A DNA stretch of 64,000 nucleotides from Paracoccaceae bacterium (GCA_004153385.1 SDAL01000004.1:186001-250000), one strand, 5' to 3'. Positions 17,876 through 26,152 are shown, counted from the stretch's first letter. Made by a program: numbers and translations. The notes: generated by a model from the sequence alone, not told the origin.

Positions 17876-18781
17876 ATGGATTGGGACAAACTGCGAATTT
17901 TCCACGCGGTTGCGGACGCAGGGTCGCTGACCCATGCAGGTGACTCGCTCCATCTCTCGCAATCCGCCGTCAGCCGCCAGATCCGTGCATTGGAAGAAAT
18001 GCTCGGCACGACCCTGTTCCACCGCCACGCGCGCGGACTGATATTGACAGAGCAGGGTGAACTGCTTTTTGACGCAACGTCAATCATGGCCAAGAAGCTG
18101 GATTCTGCCTCCGCCAAAATTCGCGATTCCGAAGAGGAGGTTTACGGCAATCTGCGCGTCACCTCGACAACAGGTTTCGGCACGATGTGGCTCGCCCCGC
18201 GACTCAACAAGCTTTACGAGAAATATCCGGAGCTGAAGATCGATCTGATGCTGGAAGAACGGGTTCTTGATCTGCCGATGCGCGAAGCCGACGTCGCGAT
18301 CCGCATGAAAGAGCCCGCGCAGGCCGATCTTGTGCGCAAACGCCTTTTGAACATCAGAATGCGGTTTTATGCCACCGCTGAATATCTGGCGCGCCACGGC
18401 ACACCGCAGACGCTGGAAGAACTGGGCGATCACAGGCTGATCTGTCAAAGCCCGTCGGTGCCACAGGTGGCAGCAGGCGCTGCACTGGCCCAACGTGCGC
18501 TGGCCTATGATATGCCCTCGACCCTGACCGTGAATAACTACTTCGGCATTTTGCAGGCCGTTATAAATCATGTGGGGATCGGCATACTTCCCGATTATCT
18601 GGCCGTTGAAAACAGTATCCAGCGCGTTCTGCCGGACGTGGAATCGGGTGAGGTGCCGGTATTCCTCGCCTATCCCGAAGAGCTGCGCCAATCCCGTCGT
18701 GTGACCGCGTTTCGTGATTTCATGCAAGAAGAGCTGCTCGCCTATCGCCGCCATCAGGCGAGCGAGGCCGAAAAATCCTAA
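17876..18781 (+). CDS. LysR-family transcriptional regulator
   Basis: The N-terminal winged helix covers residues 1-60 (LRIFHAVADAGSLTHAGDSLHLSQSAVSRQIRALE) and is followed by the long linker helix. A periplasmic-binding-protein-like effector domain runs from about 90 to 290. Many roseobacters carry a close homologue next to murI. No target gene is adjacent in a divergent LysR configuration except murI (240-base gap), so the regulon is unknown. At 301 residues it is full length. Confidence 0.9.
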   Translation: MDWDKLRIFHAVADAGSLTHAGDSLHLSQSAVSRQIRALEEMLGTTLFHRHARGLILTEQGELLFDATSIMAKKLDSASAKIRDSEEEVYGNLRVTSTTGFGTMWLAPRLNKLYEKYPELKIDLMLEERVLDLPMREADVAIRMKEPAQADLVRKRLLNIRMRFYATAEYLARHGTPQTLEELGDHRLICQSPSVPQVAAGAALAQRALAYDMPSTLTVNNYFGILQAVINHVGIGILPDYLAVENSIQRVLPDVESGEVPVFLAYPEELRQSRRVTAFRDFMQEELLAYRRHQASEAEKS

Positions 18782-18840
18782 GCCATGCGTGGTATTCGCT
18801 GAGGGCATAGCAGCAATGCACTTAAATAATTGCGAATATT

Positions 18841-18869
18841 CTTGAAAAGTTTACACGCTGCCCATAAAT
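18841..18869 (+). promoter_or_regulatory. RpoH (sigma-32)-type promoter for the sRNA
   Basis: CTTGAAA at 18841-18847 and CCCATAAAT at 18861-18869 are separated by 13 bases. This closely matches the heat-shock sigma-factor consensus (CTTGAAA, 11-16 bases, CCCATnT). The predicted start of transcription, about seven bases downstream, falls on the first base pair of the sRNA hairpin. Confidence 0.6.
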
Positions 18870-18875
18870 CAGGCG

Positions 18876-18958
18876 TAGAAGATGACCGTTTGTGGAAACA
18901 CACATCATCTTCTACCTCCCTGTTGGACTTCGGCCGAGCTTTGTCTCGGCCTTTTTTT
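18876..18958 (+). ncRNA. Putative stress-induced trans-acting small RNA with anti-Shine-Dalgarno motif
   Basis: A perfect 10-bp stem (TAGAAGATGA 18876-18885 with TCATCTTCTA 18905-18914) encloses an inner TGTG-GAAA-CACA hairpin with a GNRA tetraloop. Then comes a single-stranded segment with CCTCCC (18915-18920), complementary to ribosome-binding sites. A terminator hairpin GGCCGAG/CTCGGCC followed by eight T residues ends the unit. No coding frame fits. The architecture resembles alphaproteobacterial CCUCC-motif stress sRNAs such as CcsR and the cuckoo family, but with one motif copy. Function is inferred and no expression data were seen. Confidence 0.65.
18931..18958 (+). terminator. Rho-independent terminator of the sRNA
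   Basis: The stem CGGCCGAG (18931-18938) pairs with CTCGGCC (18945-18951) and is followed by an unbroken run of eight T. No protein-coding gene ends nearby (the LysR stop is 150 bases upstream), which supports a separate short transcript. Confidence 0.85.
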
Positions 18959-19087
18959 TGGCCCAACGGGTTTCATTTCATTTTTTCTGGCCATCAGCAA
19001 GCCCCGCATCGCCCTTGATTCAATGGGTTTTTCGAAGTTTGCGCCCTTGGCACACGCATCAGTCGAACACATCGCGGTATTTTTTCG

Positions 19088-19113
19088 GGAACAATCACAA
19101 ACTTTGCGCCGTT
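19088..19113 (+). promoter_or_regulatory. ECF-sigma-type promoter (GGAAC-N17-CGTT) before the PRC-barrel-like gene
   Basis: GGAAC at 19088-19092 and CGTT at 19110-19113 have exactly 17 bases between them, the consensus of alphaproteobacterial general-stress ECF sigma factors (EcfG/SigT). It lies 54 bases upstream of the ATG of the secreted PRC-barrel-like protein. Which ECF factor would use it is unknown, since EcfG is not universal in Rhodobacteraceae. Confidence 0.5.
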
Positions 19114-19166
19114 GTCTGTTCATAACCGCAACGGGAACGACACGACTTCCGAAAAGGAGCCACGAC

Positions 19167-19754
19167 ATGACTATCGCAAAAAATATTCTTACTGGTACAA
19201 TTCTTAGCGCAACCGCACTTCTGCCGCTCGCAGCAGTTGCAGATGCCACCGGCGACGACACCACGGGTCTGGCCGCCTACAAAATGGGGATCGTTGATCC
19301 CGACGAAATGAACACCAGCAGCGCCGAAGCTGCAGCCGCTGCCGATTACTCGCAATCGGGTGACCAAGGTGGCGAAGAAGGCCTTGCCGAGATCAAGACC
19401 CAAGCCAACGACGGTGGCGATGTATCGTCCATGAACAAAACCTCCTCGGGTGAAGCTGCGCTTCCTTCCGAAGAGCAACTGAAAGACGAGACCGGCATTC
19501 TTGACAACAAGACTGCTGCAGGCTCCATGGGCTCCGTCGTTTCGGCTGATGCCTCCAACGTTGGCACGATCGAGCGTGTTGTGAACAACGGCGCCACTGA
19601 CACGATCTATATCCGCGTGTCAGAAGGTCTCGACACACCGGTTTCGATGTTCCGCGTTGATGTGCCCTCGGCTGATCTGGAAGATGGCGTTGTAGAACTG
19701 CCGTGGACCCTGTCGGCTCTGCTTGAGAGCCTCGAAAAACAACAGGATATGTAA
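19167..19754 (+). CDS. Secreted acidic protein with PRC-barrel-like C-terminal domain
   Basis: A signal peptide covers residues 1-25 (ending PLAAVA before DATGDD). Next comes a long, low-complexity, acidic Ala/Ser/Glu/Gly region (about 26-120) and then a compact beta-rich segment at about 122-190. That segment (SVVSADASNVGTIERVV, IYIRVSEG, VDVPSADL, VVELPW) follows the PRC-barrel strand pattern. AAGGAG lies seven bases before the ATG. The gene stands alone, with an ECF-type promoter and its own terminator, so it is likely a stress-induced envelope protein. The PRC assignment is by pattern and the role is unknown. Confidence 0.6.
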   Translation: MTIAKNILTGTILSATALLPLAAVADATGDDTTGLAAYKMGIVDPDEMNTSSAEAAAAADYSQSGDQGGEEGLAEIKTQANDGGDVSSMNKTSSGEAALPSEEQLKDETGILDNKTAAGSMGSVVSADASNVGTIERVVNNGATDTIYIRVSEGLDTPVSMFRVDVPSADLEDGVVELPWTLSALLESLEKQQDM

Positions 19755-19786
19755 TTCCGATATCCGGAATTTCACTAATTCCCCAA

Positions 19787-19813
19787 GGGCTGGCCGCAAG
19801 GCTGGCCCTTTTT
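19787..19813 (+). terminator. Rho-independent terminator of the PRC-barrel-like gene
   Basis: GGGCTGGCC and GGCTGGCCC form a 9-bp stem (two G-T pairs) around a GCAA tetraloop, followed by five T. It lies 33 bases after the stop codon. Confidence 0.85.
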
Positions 19814-19941
19814 CATGGCGACATACGGGCGCGAGGCGGTTTTTCCGCTGCATTCCGGCAGGGTTTTGGCGAACAGGCCTTCCGTCAGGGCCGCACATGT
19901 TTTAAGGCATGCGCAACGAATGCGCCCCCCGGAGGACATTG

Positions 19942-22107
19942 ATGACAGAGCCGCAGATCACCCCCGAACTGATTGCAGCCCACGGGCTGAGCCCCGACGA
20001 ATACACACGTATTCTAGAAATTATCGGGCGCGAACCGAATTTCACCGAGCTGGGCATCTTCTCGGCCATGTGGAACGAACATTGTTCGTATAAATCCTCG
20101 AAGAAATGGCTGCGCACTCTTCACACCGAAGGTCCTCAGGTGATCTGCGGTCCGGGCGAGAATGCGGGCATTGTCGATATCGGCGACAATCAAGCCATCG
20201 TTTTCAAGATGGAAAGCCACAACCACCCCTCCTATATCGAGCCGCACCAAGGTGCAGCAACTGGCGTGGGCGGTATTCTACGTGATGTTTTCACCATGGG
20301 CGCCCGCCCGATTGCTGCGATGGATTCGCTTAGTTTCGGCGTACCGGAGCATCCGAAAACATCCCATATCGTCAAAGGTGTGGTCGAGGGTGTGGGCTCG
20401 TATGGCAACTGTTTCGGCGTCCCCAACGTGGGTGGCGAAGTGCGCTTCCACCCTGCCTATAACGGGAACTGTCTGGTCAACGCATTTGCCGCAGGCCTGA
20501 TCGACAGCGACAAGATTTTCTACTCTGCGGCCTCAGGCGTCGGGATGCCGGTTGTGTATCTTGGTGCGAAAACCGGCCGAGACGGTGTTGGCGGGGCCAC
20601 GATGGCCTCTGCCGAGTTCGATGACACAATCGAGGAAAAACGCCCCACCGTTCAAGTTGGCGACCCCTTCACCGAGAAATGTCTGCTTGAGGCCTGCCTA
20701 GAGTTGATGGCAACCGGCAGCGTGATTTCGATCCAGGACATGGGAGCCGCCGGCCTGACCTGCTCTGCGGTGGAGATGGGCGACAAGGGGGGATTGGGGA
20801 TCAAGCTGCGCCTTGAGGCCGTCCCCCAGCGCGAAGCCAACATGACCGCCTACGAGATGATGCTATCGGAAAGCCAGGAGCGGATGCTCATGGTGCTCAA
20901 ACCGGAAAAAGAGGCCGAAGCCCGTGCCATTTTTGAAAAATGGGATCTGGATTTCGCCATTGTCGGCGAAACGCTGGCCGAAGACCGGTTCCTGATCGAA
21001 CATAACGGCGAGATCAAAGGCGATCTGCCCCTGTCCAAGCTGGCCTCAACCGCGCCGGAATATGATCGTCCTTGGGTCGACACACCCAAAGCCAGCCCCG
21101 CCCCCGATCTGCCAGCCATTGATCCGGTAACCGCGTTGCAAGCGCTGATCGGTTCACCGAACTATGCCGCAAAAGACTGGGTCTTCGAGCAATACGACAC
21201 CCAAGTGATGGGCGACACGGTGCGCCGTCCGGGTCTGGGTGCAGGCGTGGTGCGCATTCATGGCACGAAAAAAGCAGTTGCCTTCACCTCTGACGTGACG
21301 CCGCGCTATGTCAAAGCCGACCCGTTCGAGGGTGGCAAACAGGCCGTGGCCGAAAGCTTCCGCAACCTGACCGCTGTCGGGGCCATCCCGCTTGCCACGA
21401 CCGACAATATGAATTTCGGAAATCCTGAAAAACCGGAAATCATGGGCCAGTTCGTGGGCGCGATCAAAGGGATCGATGCTGCAGTGCGGGCGCTTGATAT
21501 GCCGATCGTGTCGGGCAATGTCTCGCTTTATAACGAAACCGACGGCACCGGCATTTTGCCGACCCCCACCATCGGCGCCGTGGGTCTGTTGGAGGATCTG
21601 GAACGCGACCTGATCGCGGGCCTGCCGCAAGATGGCCATATCGCCTTGGTGATCGGTGTGACAATGGGCCATCTGGACCAATCCGCGCTGGCCTATGAGG
21701 CGTTCGGGTTGGAACAGGGCCGCGCGCCCGCGGTCGATCTGGAGGCCGAACTGGCCAACGGGACCTTCCTGCGCGAAAACCGCGCTCATGTAAAAGCCGC
21801 CAATGACCTGTCGGATGGTGGCCTTGCGCTGGCCGCCTTCGAGATGGCAGAGGCTGCAGGCGTGGGCATCCGTCTGGATAGTGACGATATCAAAACCCTG
21901 TTTGGCGAGGATCAGGCCCGTTATCTGGTGGCCACCGATGCAACGGGCGCTGAAGCGCTGGAAGCGCTGGCCGCTGAAAAAGGTATTACGATCACGCGCG
22001 TTGGCACCTTTGGTGGCGATGTGGTGCGCTTTGGCACTCAAACCGCCCCGCTGGCGGAGCTTTCCGCACAATATCGCCAAAGCTTTGCAAAGGCGATCAA
22101 CGGCTGA
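19942..22107 (+). CDS. purL: Phosphoribosylformylglycinamidine synthase subunit PurL
   Basis: PurL is the large ATP-dependent subunit that converts FGAR to FGAM in purine synthesis, together with PurS and PurQ, which are not in this window. At 721 residues it is the small-type PurL. The signatures are [43 protein letters not shown] and the second-half [15 protein letters not shown] precedes the ATG at 19942 by six bases; an in-frame start at 19909 was rejected. A strong terminator follows the gene. Confidence 0.97.
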   Translation: MTEPQITPELIAAHGLSPDEYTRILEIIGREPNFTELGIFSAMWNEHCSYKSSKKWLRTLHTEGPQVICGPGENAGIVDIGDNQAIVFKMESHNHPSYIEPHQGAATGVGGILRDVFTMGARPIAAMDSLSFGVPEHPKTSHIVKGVVEGVGSYGNCFGVPNVGGEVRFHPAYNGNCLVNAFAAGLIDSDKIFYSAASGVGMPVVYLGAKTGRDGVGGATMASAEFDDTIEEKRPTVQVGDPFTEKCLLEACLELMATGSVISIQDMGAAGLTCSAVEMGDKGGLGIKLRLEAVPQREANMTAYEMMLSESQERMLMVLKPEKEAEARAIFEKWDLDFAIVGETLAEDRFLIEHNGEIKGDLPLSKLASTAPEYDRPWVDTPKASPAPDLPAIDPVTALQALIGSPNYAAKDWVFEQYDTQVMGDTVRRPGLGAGVVRIHGTKKAVAFTSDVTPRYVKADPFEGGKQAVAESFRNLTAVGAIPLATTDNMNFGNPEKPEIMGQFVGAIKGIDAAVRALDMPIVSGNVSLYNETDGTGILPTPTIGAVGLLEDLERDLIAGLPQDGHIALVIGVTMGHLDQSALAYEAFGLEQGRAPAVDLEAELANGTFLRENRAHVKAANDLSDGGLALAAFEMAEAAGVGIRLDSDDIKTLFGEDQARYLVATDATGAEALEALAAEKGITITRVGTFGGDVVRFGTQTAPLAELSAQYRQSFAKAING

Positions 22108-22137
22108 TCGGTCCGGATGCCGTCAACCATACCCCAA

Positions 22138-22175
22138 GCCGTCCGCCCTGTCTGAACACGGGGCGGGCGGCTTTT
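22138..22175 (+). terminator. Rho-independent terminator of purL
   Basis: GCCGTCCGCCC (22138-22148) pairs with GGGCGGGCGGC (22161-22171), an 11-bp stem with a single G-T pair, followed by TTTT. It begins 31 bases after the purL stop. Confidence 0.88.
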
Positions 22176-22297
22176 GTCGTTCTGCATCCCGCGGTGTCAG
22201 ATCTGTCTGGTTGATCGCACAGAGTGCAGATAGCCCTCGCCCGCTCATATCGTGACGCTGATACGCCAACTGCGTCGAGGTGAAGGAGCACCCCTGC

Positions 22298-22432
22298 ATG
22301 CCCCACATTCGCGCAAACGACCGCCCTGCGCAGGGCGTTATCGTATGGCGTGGCGTGCCAGCCGCATTTGAACCGGCTGCGCGGTTAGGCCGGCCCAGAT
22401 TGCCCGTTTCGTCGCGACGCGGGCCTCCTTAG
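22298..22432 (+). CDS. Possible 44-residue microprotein (first of two)
   Basis: The ATG at 22298 has a perfect AAGGAG nine bases upstream and a frame of 44 codons ending in TAG. The product begins MPHIRANDRPAQGVIVWRG and is Arg/Pro-rich, with no membrane segment. It contains the 16-bp palindrome at 22322-22337 within its codons. I do not recognise a family. It lies in the 559-base gap between purL and bolA. It could also be chance, as GC-rich intergenic DNA often holds short frames. Confidence 0.25.
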   Translation: MPHIRANDRPAQGVIVWRGVPAAFEPAARLGRPRLPVSSRRGPP

Positions 22433-22504
22433 GGCCCAAGATTCTTCTAACGGTTCCTGCCGCAGTGCACCCTCCAAAGCATCGGCGCAAGGAGCCCTCG
22501 TATC

Positions 22505-22639
22505 ATGACACACAGAACGGCAGCCCGATCGACCTACCAAATCGCGGCGCACTCCGGTAATCTGGCCTACAAACCAAAATCATACGCTTTGATCCTGCCT
22601 GCACCACTTGCAGCAGGGCCAGCCAAACCCTACCTTTAG
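22505..22639 (+). CDS. Possible 44-residue microprotein (second of two)
   Basis: The ATG at 22505 follows AAGGAG (22489-22494) by ten bases and the frame runs 44 codons to a TAG, ending 27 bases before the bolA start. The product begins MTHRTAARSTYQIAAHSG and has a C-terminal hydrophobic Ala/Pro-rich stretch. No family is recognised. If translated it would be co-transcribed with bolA and the glutaredoxin. Confidence is low without conservation data. Confidence 0.3.
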   Translation: MTHRTAARSTYQIAAHSGNLAYKPKSYALILPAPLAAGPAKPYL

Positions 22640-22666
22640 GGTCAAAACCACAGGAGATCACCGTCC

Positions 22667-22909
22667 ATGCCCATGGAAGCCCAAGATATCGAAAACCTGA
22701 TCCGTGCCTCGTTTCCCGACGCACAGATCACCATCACCGATCTGGCCGGTGACGGAAACCACTGGGCAGCCGAGGTGATTGACGACTCCTTCAAGGGTCA
22801 GAACCGCGTGCAGCAGCAGCGTTCCGTTTATGCTGCGCTTAAAGGTGCGATGGACGGGCCGAATGGTGCCCTTCATGCGCTTGCGCTGACCACCAAAGCC
22901 CCCGACTAA
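22667..22909 (+). CDS. BolA/IbaG-family Fe-S trafficking protein
   Basis: An 80-residue BolA-fold protein with the IENLIRASFPDAQITITDLAGDGNHW helix-strand pattern and the conserved late histidine (ALHALAL). BolA-type proteins form [2Fe-2S]-bridged heterodimers with CGFS monothiol glutaredoxins and take part in iron sensing and Fe-S delivery. The CGFS glutaredoxin gene lies 123 bases downstream on the same strand, which supports that partnership. AGGAG lies ten bases before the ATG at 22667; an ATG two codons later is also possible. Confidence 0.92.
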   Translation: MPMEAQDIENLIRASFPDAQITITDLAGDGNHWAAEVIDDSFKGQNRVQQQRSVYAALKGAMDGPNGALHALALTTKAPD

Positions 22910-23032
22910 GACCGGTCGGGCCATACCCCTGCGGAGCGGTCCGAAACGAGGCGTGTCCCCGTCATCATCCCATCCGCGCCCCCATCGGGACAGGCTCGCC
23001 AAAGTCTGCCGCCATAATTAAGGACCAAGCTA

Positions 23033-23392
23033 ATGAGCGCCGAAGAAACCATCAAAAAAGACATCACTGAAAACGACGTTGTTCTGTTCATGAAAGGCAG
23101 TAAGGAGATGCCACAATGCGGGTTCTCCAGCCGCGTGGCCGGTGTGCTGAATTTCATGGGTGTTGATTACAAGGACGTGGATGTTCTGGCCGACGGCGAA
23201 ATCCGTCAAGGCATCAAAACCTTCTCCGACTGGCCCACCATCCCGCAGCTTTACGTCAAAGGTGAATTTGTGGGCGGTTGCGACATTATCACCGAAATGA
23301 CCCTGTCGGGCGAGCTGGACCAGCTGTTTTCGGCCAAAGGGGTCGAATTCAATAAAGACGCCGCAGAACAGATTCGCGCGGCCAACGCCTGA
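23033..23392 (+). CDS. grxD: Monothiol (CGFS) glutaredoxin Grx4/GrxD
   Basis: A 119-residue glutaredoxin with the monothiol motif QCGFS (C29), the TFSDWPTIPQLYVKGEFVGGCDI glutathione-binding stretch and the C-terminal EFNKDAAEQIR. Such proteins carry a glutathione-ligated [2Fe-2S] cluster and act in Fe-S transfer with BolA rather than as dithiol reductants. It is paired with the upstream bolA gene. A strong hairpin follows the stop. Confidence 0.95.
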   Translation: MSAEETIKKDITENDVVLFMKGSKEMPQCGFSSRVAGVLNFMGVDYKDVDVLADGEIRQGIKTFSDWPTIPQLYVKGEFVGGCDIITEMTLSGELDQLFSAKGVEFNKDAAEQIRAANA

Positions 23393-23421
23393 TCCCGTGC
23401 GCCTGCGTTGATACGATGTCG

Positions 23422-23460
23422 AACGCCCCCGCCCGGCAGACCGTCCGGGCGGGGGCGTTT
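23422..23460 (+). terminator. Strong GC hairpin terminator after grxD
   Basis: A 15-bp perfect stem AACGCCCCCGCCCGG / CCGGGCGGGGGCGTT with an 8-base loop lies between convergent grxD and arsJ. The T-tract is short, with the TTs mostly in the stem, so it may serve both directions. Confidence 0.75.
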
Positions 23461-23480
23461 GCCTATCATAGAAGGCGCGC

Positions 23481-24710
23481 TCAAGCCTCCTGCACACCGT
23501 CGGGGATGCAGCGCACGGCCAGCCAGCTGCCAAGCGCCAAAAGGGCTGCGGTCAACAGGCAAAGTGGCAGACCGCCAAGCGTGTAACTTATCCCCGACAG
23601 CGCCGTGCCCAGCAAGCGCCCGCCCGCATTGGCCATATAATAAAAGCCGACATCGCGGGTGACCCGCTCGCGCGACGTGAAGGCCAGAATAAGCCAGCTG
23701 TGCAGCGACGAATTCACCGCAAATACAAAACCGAAGATCAACAACCCTACCACCAGCGATACGGTCAGCCACAGCGCTGGACCGGCAGACCAAAGCGCCA
23801 GCGCCGCAAGCCCCAACGGGATCAGGCTTAGGCCGGCCACCCAATGGCCAGCGGCCCGCGTCGGCTGATCGACCGCGCGGCGCAAGAGACGTGGTGCCAC
23901 GGCCTGCACCCCGCCATAGGCGATGATCCACAAAGCCATAAAACTGCCCACCCAGAAAAAAGCACGCCGCGCGCCATCCTCGGAACCATCCGAGAGAACC
24001 TGATGGAAATAGACCGGTATCCCGACCACAAACCACACATCGCGCGCGGCAAACAAGAACATCCGCGCCAGTGACAAGCGGTTGATGCGCGGGTCTTGTG
24101 CAAATACGGAGGCGAATTTCACGCCCTTCACGCCGCGGGGCAACCCCTGCGGCATAAACATAAGTACCGCCACTAGAATCGCGGCCAGCGCAGCCGCCAT
24201 CAACCAAAGCGTTGGAGCAAATCCCAACACGCCCAACCCCGCAGCGCCCAGAAAAAACCCGACGCCCTTGACCGCATTTTTCGATCCGGTGAGCCACGCC
24301 ACCCAACGAAACAGGCTGCCTTCCGTGTCCGGTGCCAAAAGCTTTACCGCTGATTTCGAAGACATCTTGGCCAGATCCTTAGCCACGCCAGACAGCCCCT
24401 GAACCACCATCACGAAGGCAACCGACAGTCCGATGCTCCATCCTGCCCCCACCTGCGACAGCGCCACAAGGGCCACCACCTGAAGGCCCAGACCCATATA
24501 TAGCGTGGAGGTCAGCCCAAAGCGCGCCGCCAGCCATCCGGCACATAGATTGGTCGCCACGCCCGCAAATTCGTACAATAAAAACAGCCATGCAAGGGTC
24601 AGCGCCGAAAAGCCCAACTGGTGGAAATGCAAAAGCACCATCATGCGCAGCGCGCCATCAGTCAACATAAAGGCCCAATAAGCCGCCGTAACCGCTATAT
24701 ATGCGCGCAT
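23481..24710 (-). CDS. arsJ: Organoarsenical efflux permease ArsJ (MFS)
   Basis: A 409-residue, about 12-helix major-facilitator protein. The N-terminus AAYWAFMLTDGALRMMVLLHF, the segment LSGVAKDLAKMSSKSAVKLL and TGSKNAVKGVGFFLG are ArsJ signatures. ArsJ exports 1-arseno-3-phosphoglycerate, the unstable product made when a dedicated GAPDH uses arsenate instead of phosphate. That GAPDH gene sits five bases upstream on the same strand, giving a complete arsenate-resistance pair. The ATG at 24710 is chosen because an upstream start at 24773 would lie inside the gap gene. Confidence 0.93.
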   Translation of the reverse strand: MRAYIAVTAAYWAFMLTDGALRMMVLLHFHQLGFSALTLAWLFLLYEFAGVATNLCAGWLAARFGLTSTLYMGLGLQVVALVALSQVGAGWSIGLSVAFVMVVQGLSGVAKDLAKMSSKSAVKLLAPDTEGSLFRWVAWLTGSKNAVKGVGFFLGAAGLGVLGFAPTLWLMAAALAAILVAVLMFMPQGLPRGVKGVKFASVFAQDPRINRLSLARMFLFAARDVWFVVGIPVYFHQVLSDGSEDGARRAFFWVGSFMALWIIAYGGVQAVAPRLLRRAVDQPTRAAGHWVAGLSLIPLGLAALALWSAGPALWLTVSLVVGLLIFGFVFAVNSSLHSWLILAFTSRERVTRDVGFYYMANAGGRLLGTALSGISYTLGGLPLCLLTAALLALGSWLAVRCIPDGVQEA

Positions 24711-24715
24711 CGCAT

Positions 24716-25720
24716 TCACAGCCTGTCTCCCACCATGCCCACCACATCTGCCAGACGCGACGCGTATCCCCACTCGTTATCGTACCAGACATAAATCTTG
24801 GCCTGCGTGCCGTTCACCACCATTGTGGAGGGCCCATCAATAATCGCCGAGCGCGGGTCGTTGAGATAGTCACTCGATACAAGGGGACGTGTTTCATAGC
24901 CCAGAATACCGGCCAGCGCGCCTTCTGACGCCGTTTTGAAAAAGCTGTTCAGCTCTTGTGCGGTGGTGTCACGCGACAGCTCGAACACACAATCGGTCAG
25001 CGAGGCATTCAAAAGCGGCACCCGCACTGCATGGCCGTTCAGCCGCCCCGACAGCTCTGGGAAGATTGCCGTTATCGCTGTGGCAGAGCCGGTGGTTGTC
25101 GGGATCAGGTTCATCAATGCAGACCGTGCACGGCGGGGGTCCTTGGCGGGCGCATCGACGATGGTCTGGGTGTTGGTCACATCATGGATCGTGGTGATCG
25201 CGCCATGTCTGATGCCGATCGTGTCTTGCAAAACCTTTACCACGGGCGCGATGCAATTGGTGGTGCAGCTTGCAGCTGTGATCAGATCCTGCGTGCCGTC
25301 ATAGCGGTCGTGATTGACCCCATATACCAGATTGAGTGCATCGCCCTTCACAGGTGCGGATACGACGACCTTGGCCACACCTGCCGCATAATAGGGGGCG
25401 AGTGCTTGGCGCGTTTTGAACACACCCGTGCACTCAACAACCAGATCGATGCCCATCTGCGATAGGGGCAGCTCCTCGATCCGGCGATGATGGACCACAC
25501 AGATTTGGTGGCCATCCACCTCCAACCCATCGGGTATGGCGCCGACCTTATGTGGCCACCTGCCATGAACGGAATCAAATTCCAGCAACAGCGCGAGCTG
25601 TTCGGCATCGGCACCGGGTTCGTTTATCAAAACAATTTCGTGCCCGCGCCCTGCCTCCATTAACGCGCGCAGCGTCAACTTCCCCATGCGTCCCAAGCCA
25701 TTAATCGCAATACGCGCCAT
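24716..25720 (-). CDS. ArsJ-associated glyceraldehyde-3-phosphate dehydrogenase
   Basis: A type I GAPDH of 334 residues with the Rossmann start ARIAINGLGRMGKL, the catalytic cysteine C152 in AASCTTNCIAPV, and WYDNEWGYASRL near the C-terminus. Being paired with arsJ (5-base gap), it probably forms 1-arseno-3-phosphoglycerate from G3P and arsenate for export. It is unlike the usual central-glycolysis gap in context, with no pgk or tkt beside it. AGGGG precedes the ATG. No ArsR gene or obvious ArsR operator was seen upstream. Confidence 0.92.
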   Translation of the reverse strand: MARIAINGLGRMGKLTLRALMEAGRGHEIVLINEPGADAEQLALLLEFDSVHGRWPHKVGAIPDGLEVDGHQICVVHHRRIEELPLSQMGIDLVVECTGVFKTRQALAPYYAAGVAKVVVSAPVKGDALNLVYGVNHDRYDGTQDLITAASCTTNCIAPVVKVLQDTIGIRHGAITTIHDVTNTQTIVDAPAKDPRRARSALMNLIPTTTGSATAITAIFPELSGRLNGHAVRVPLLNASLTDCVFELSRDTTAQELNSFFKTASEGALAGILGYETRPLVSSDYLNDPRSAIIDGPSTMVVNGTQAKIYVWYDNEWGYASRLADVVGMVGDRL

Positions 25721-25795
25721 GCCAGCACCCCTTTCCGAAACCCGCCTCTCGGCTATATCAGAAAGGTAACGGATCTGTGACGCTTTGCGGCGCGC

Positions 25796-26152
25796 TTACC
25801 GTTCTGTATCAGGGGCAGGTACAGATGCCGCCTTGACTTGCGCCGCCGCGCAAAGCGAAACCGGATCAACCGTCACAGGCGCCTGATGCAGCTCCAAAAG
25901 GGCAAGAGCGGCCAGCCTGTAGCCCATGCGCGCGCCATCAAGTGCCGGGCTGCCCAAGGCAAAGTTCTGCTCTATTTCGAGAGACGCGGCCATAACGCCA
26001 CGCGCCAGATCCACCGGCGCGACATCAGGCCATTTTCGGCCCATATCCGGAAACAAATCGGTCATGCGCTCTGCCCGACCCAGCAGAACCTCCAGCGCGT
26101 AATGTACAATATCTTCTGAAGCAGAGACGCCCGTCTGATTTAAATCGGTCAT
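25796..26152 (-). CDS. Hypothetical protein of 118 residues
   Basis: A small soluble protein with no recognised domain. The middle part is helical (EDIVHYALEVLLGRAERMTDLF) and continues as LEIEQNFALGSPALDGARMGYRLAALALLELHQA. The start is uncertain: an ATG at 26152 (MTDLNQTGVSASED) is used here, but in-frame starts at 26182 and 26206 exist and none has a good ribosome site. It lies 76 bases upstream of the GAPDH-arsJ pair on the same strand, so it could be co-transcribed, but it does not resemble ArsR. Confidence 0.5.
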   Translation of the reverse strand: MTDLNQTGVSASEDIVHYALEVLLGRAERMTDLFPDMGRKWPDVAPVDLARGVMAASLEIEQNFALGSPALDGARMGYRLAALALLELHQAPVTVDPVSLCAAAQVKAASVPAPDTER

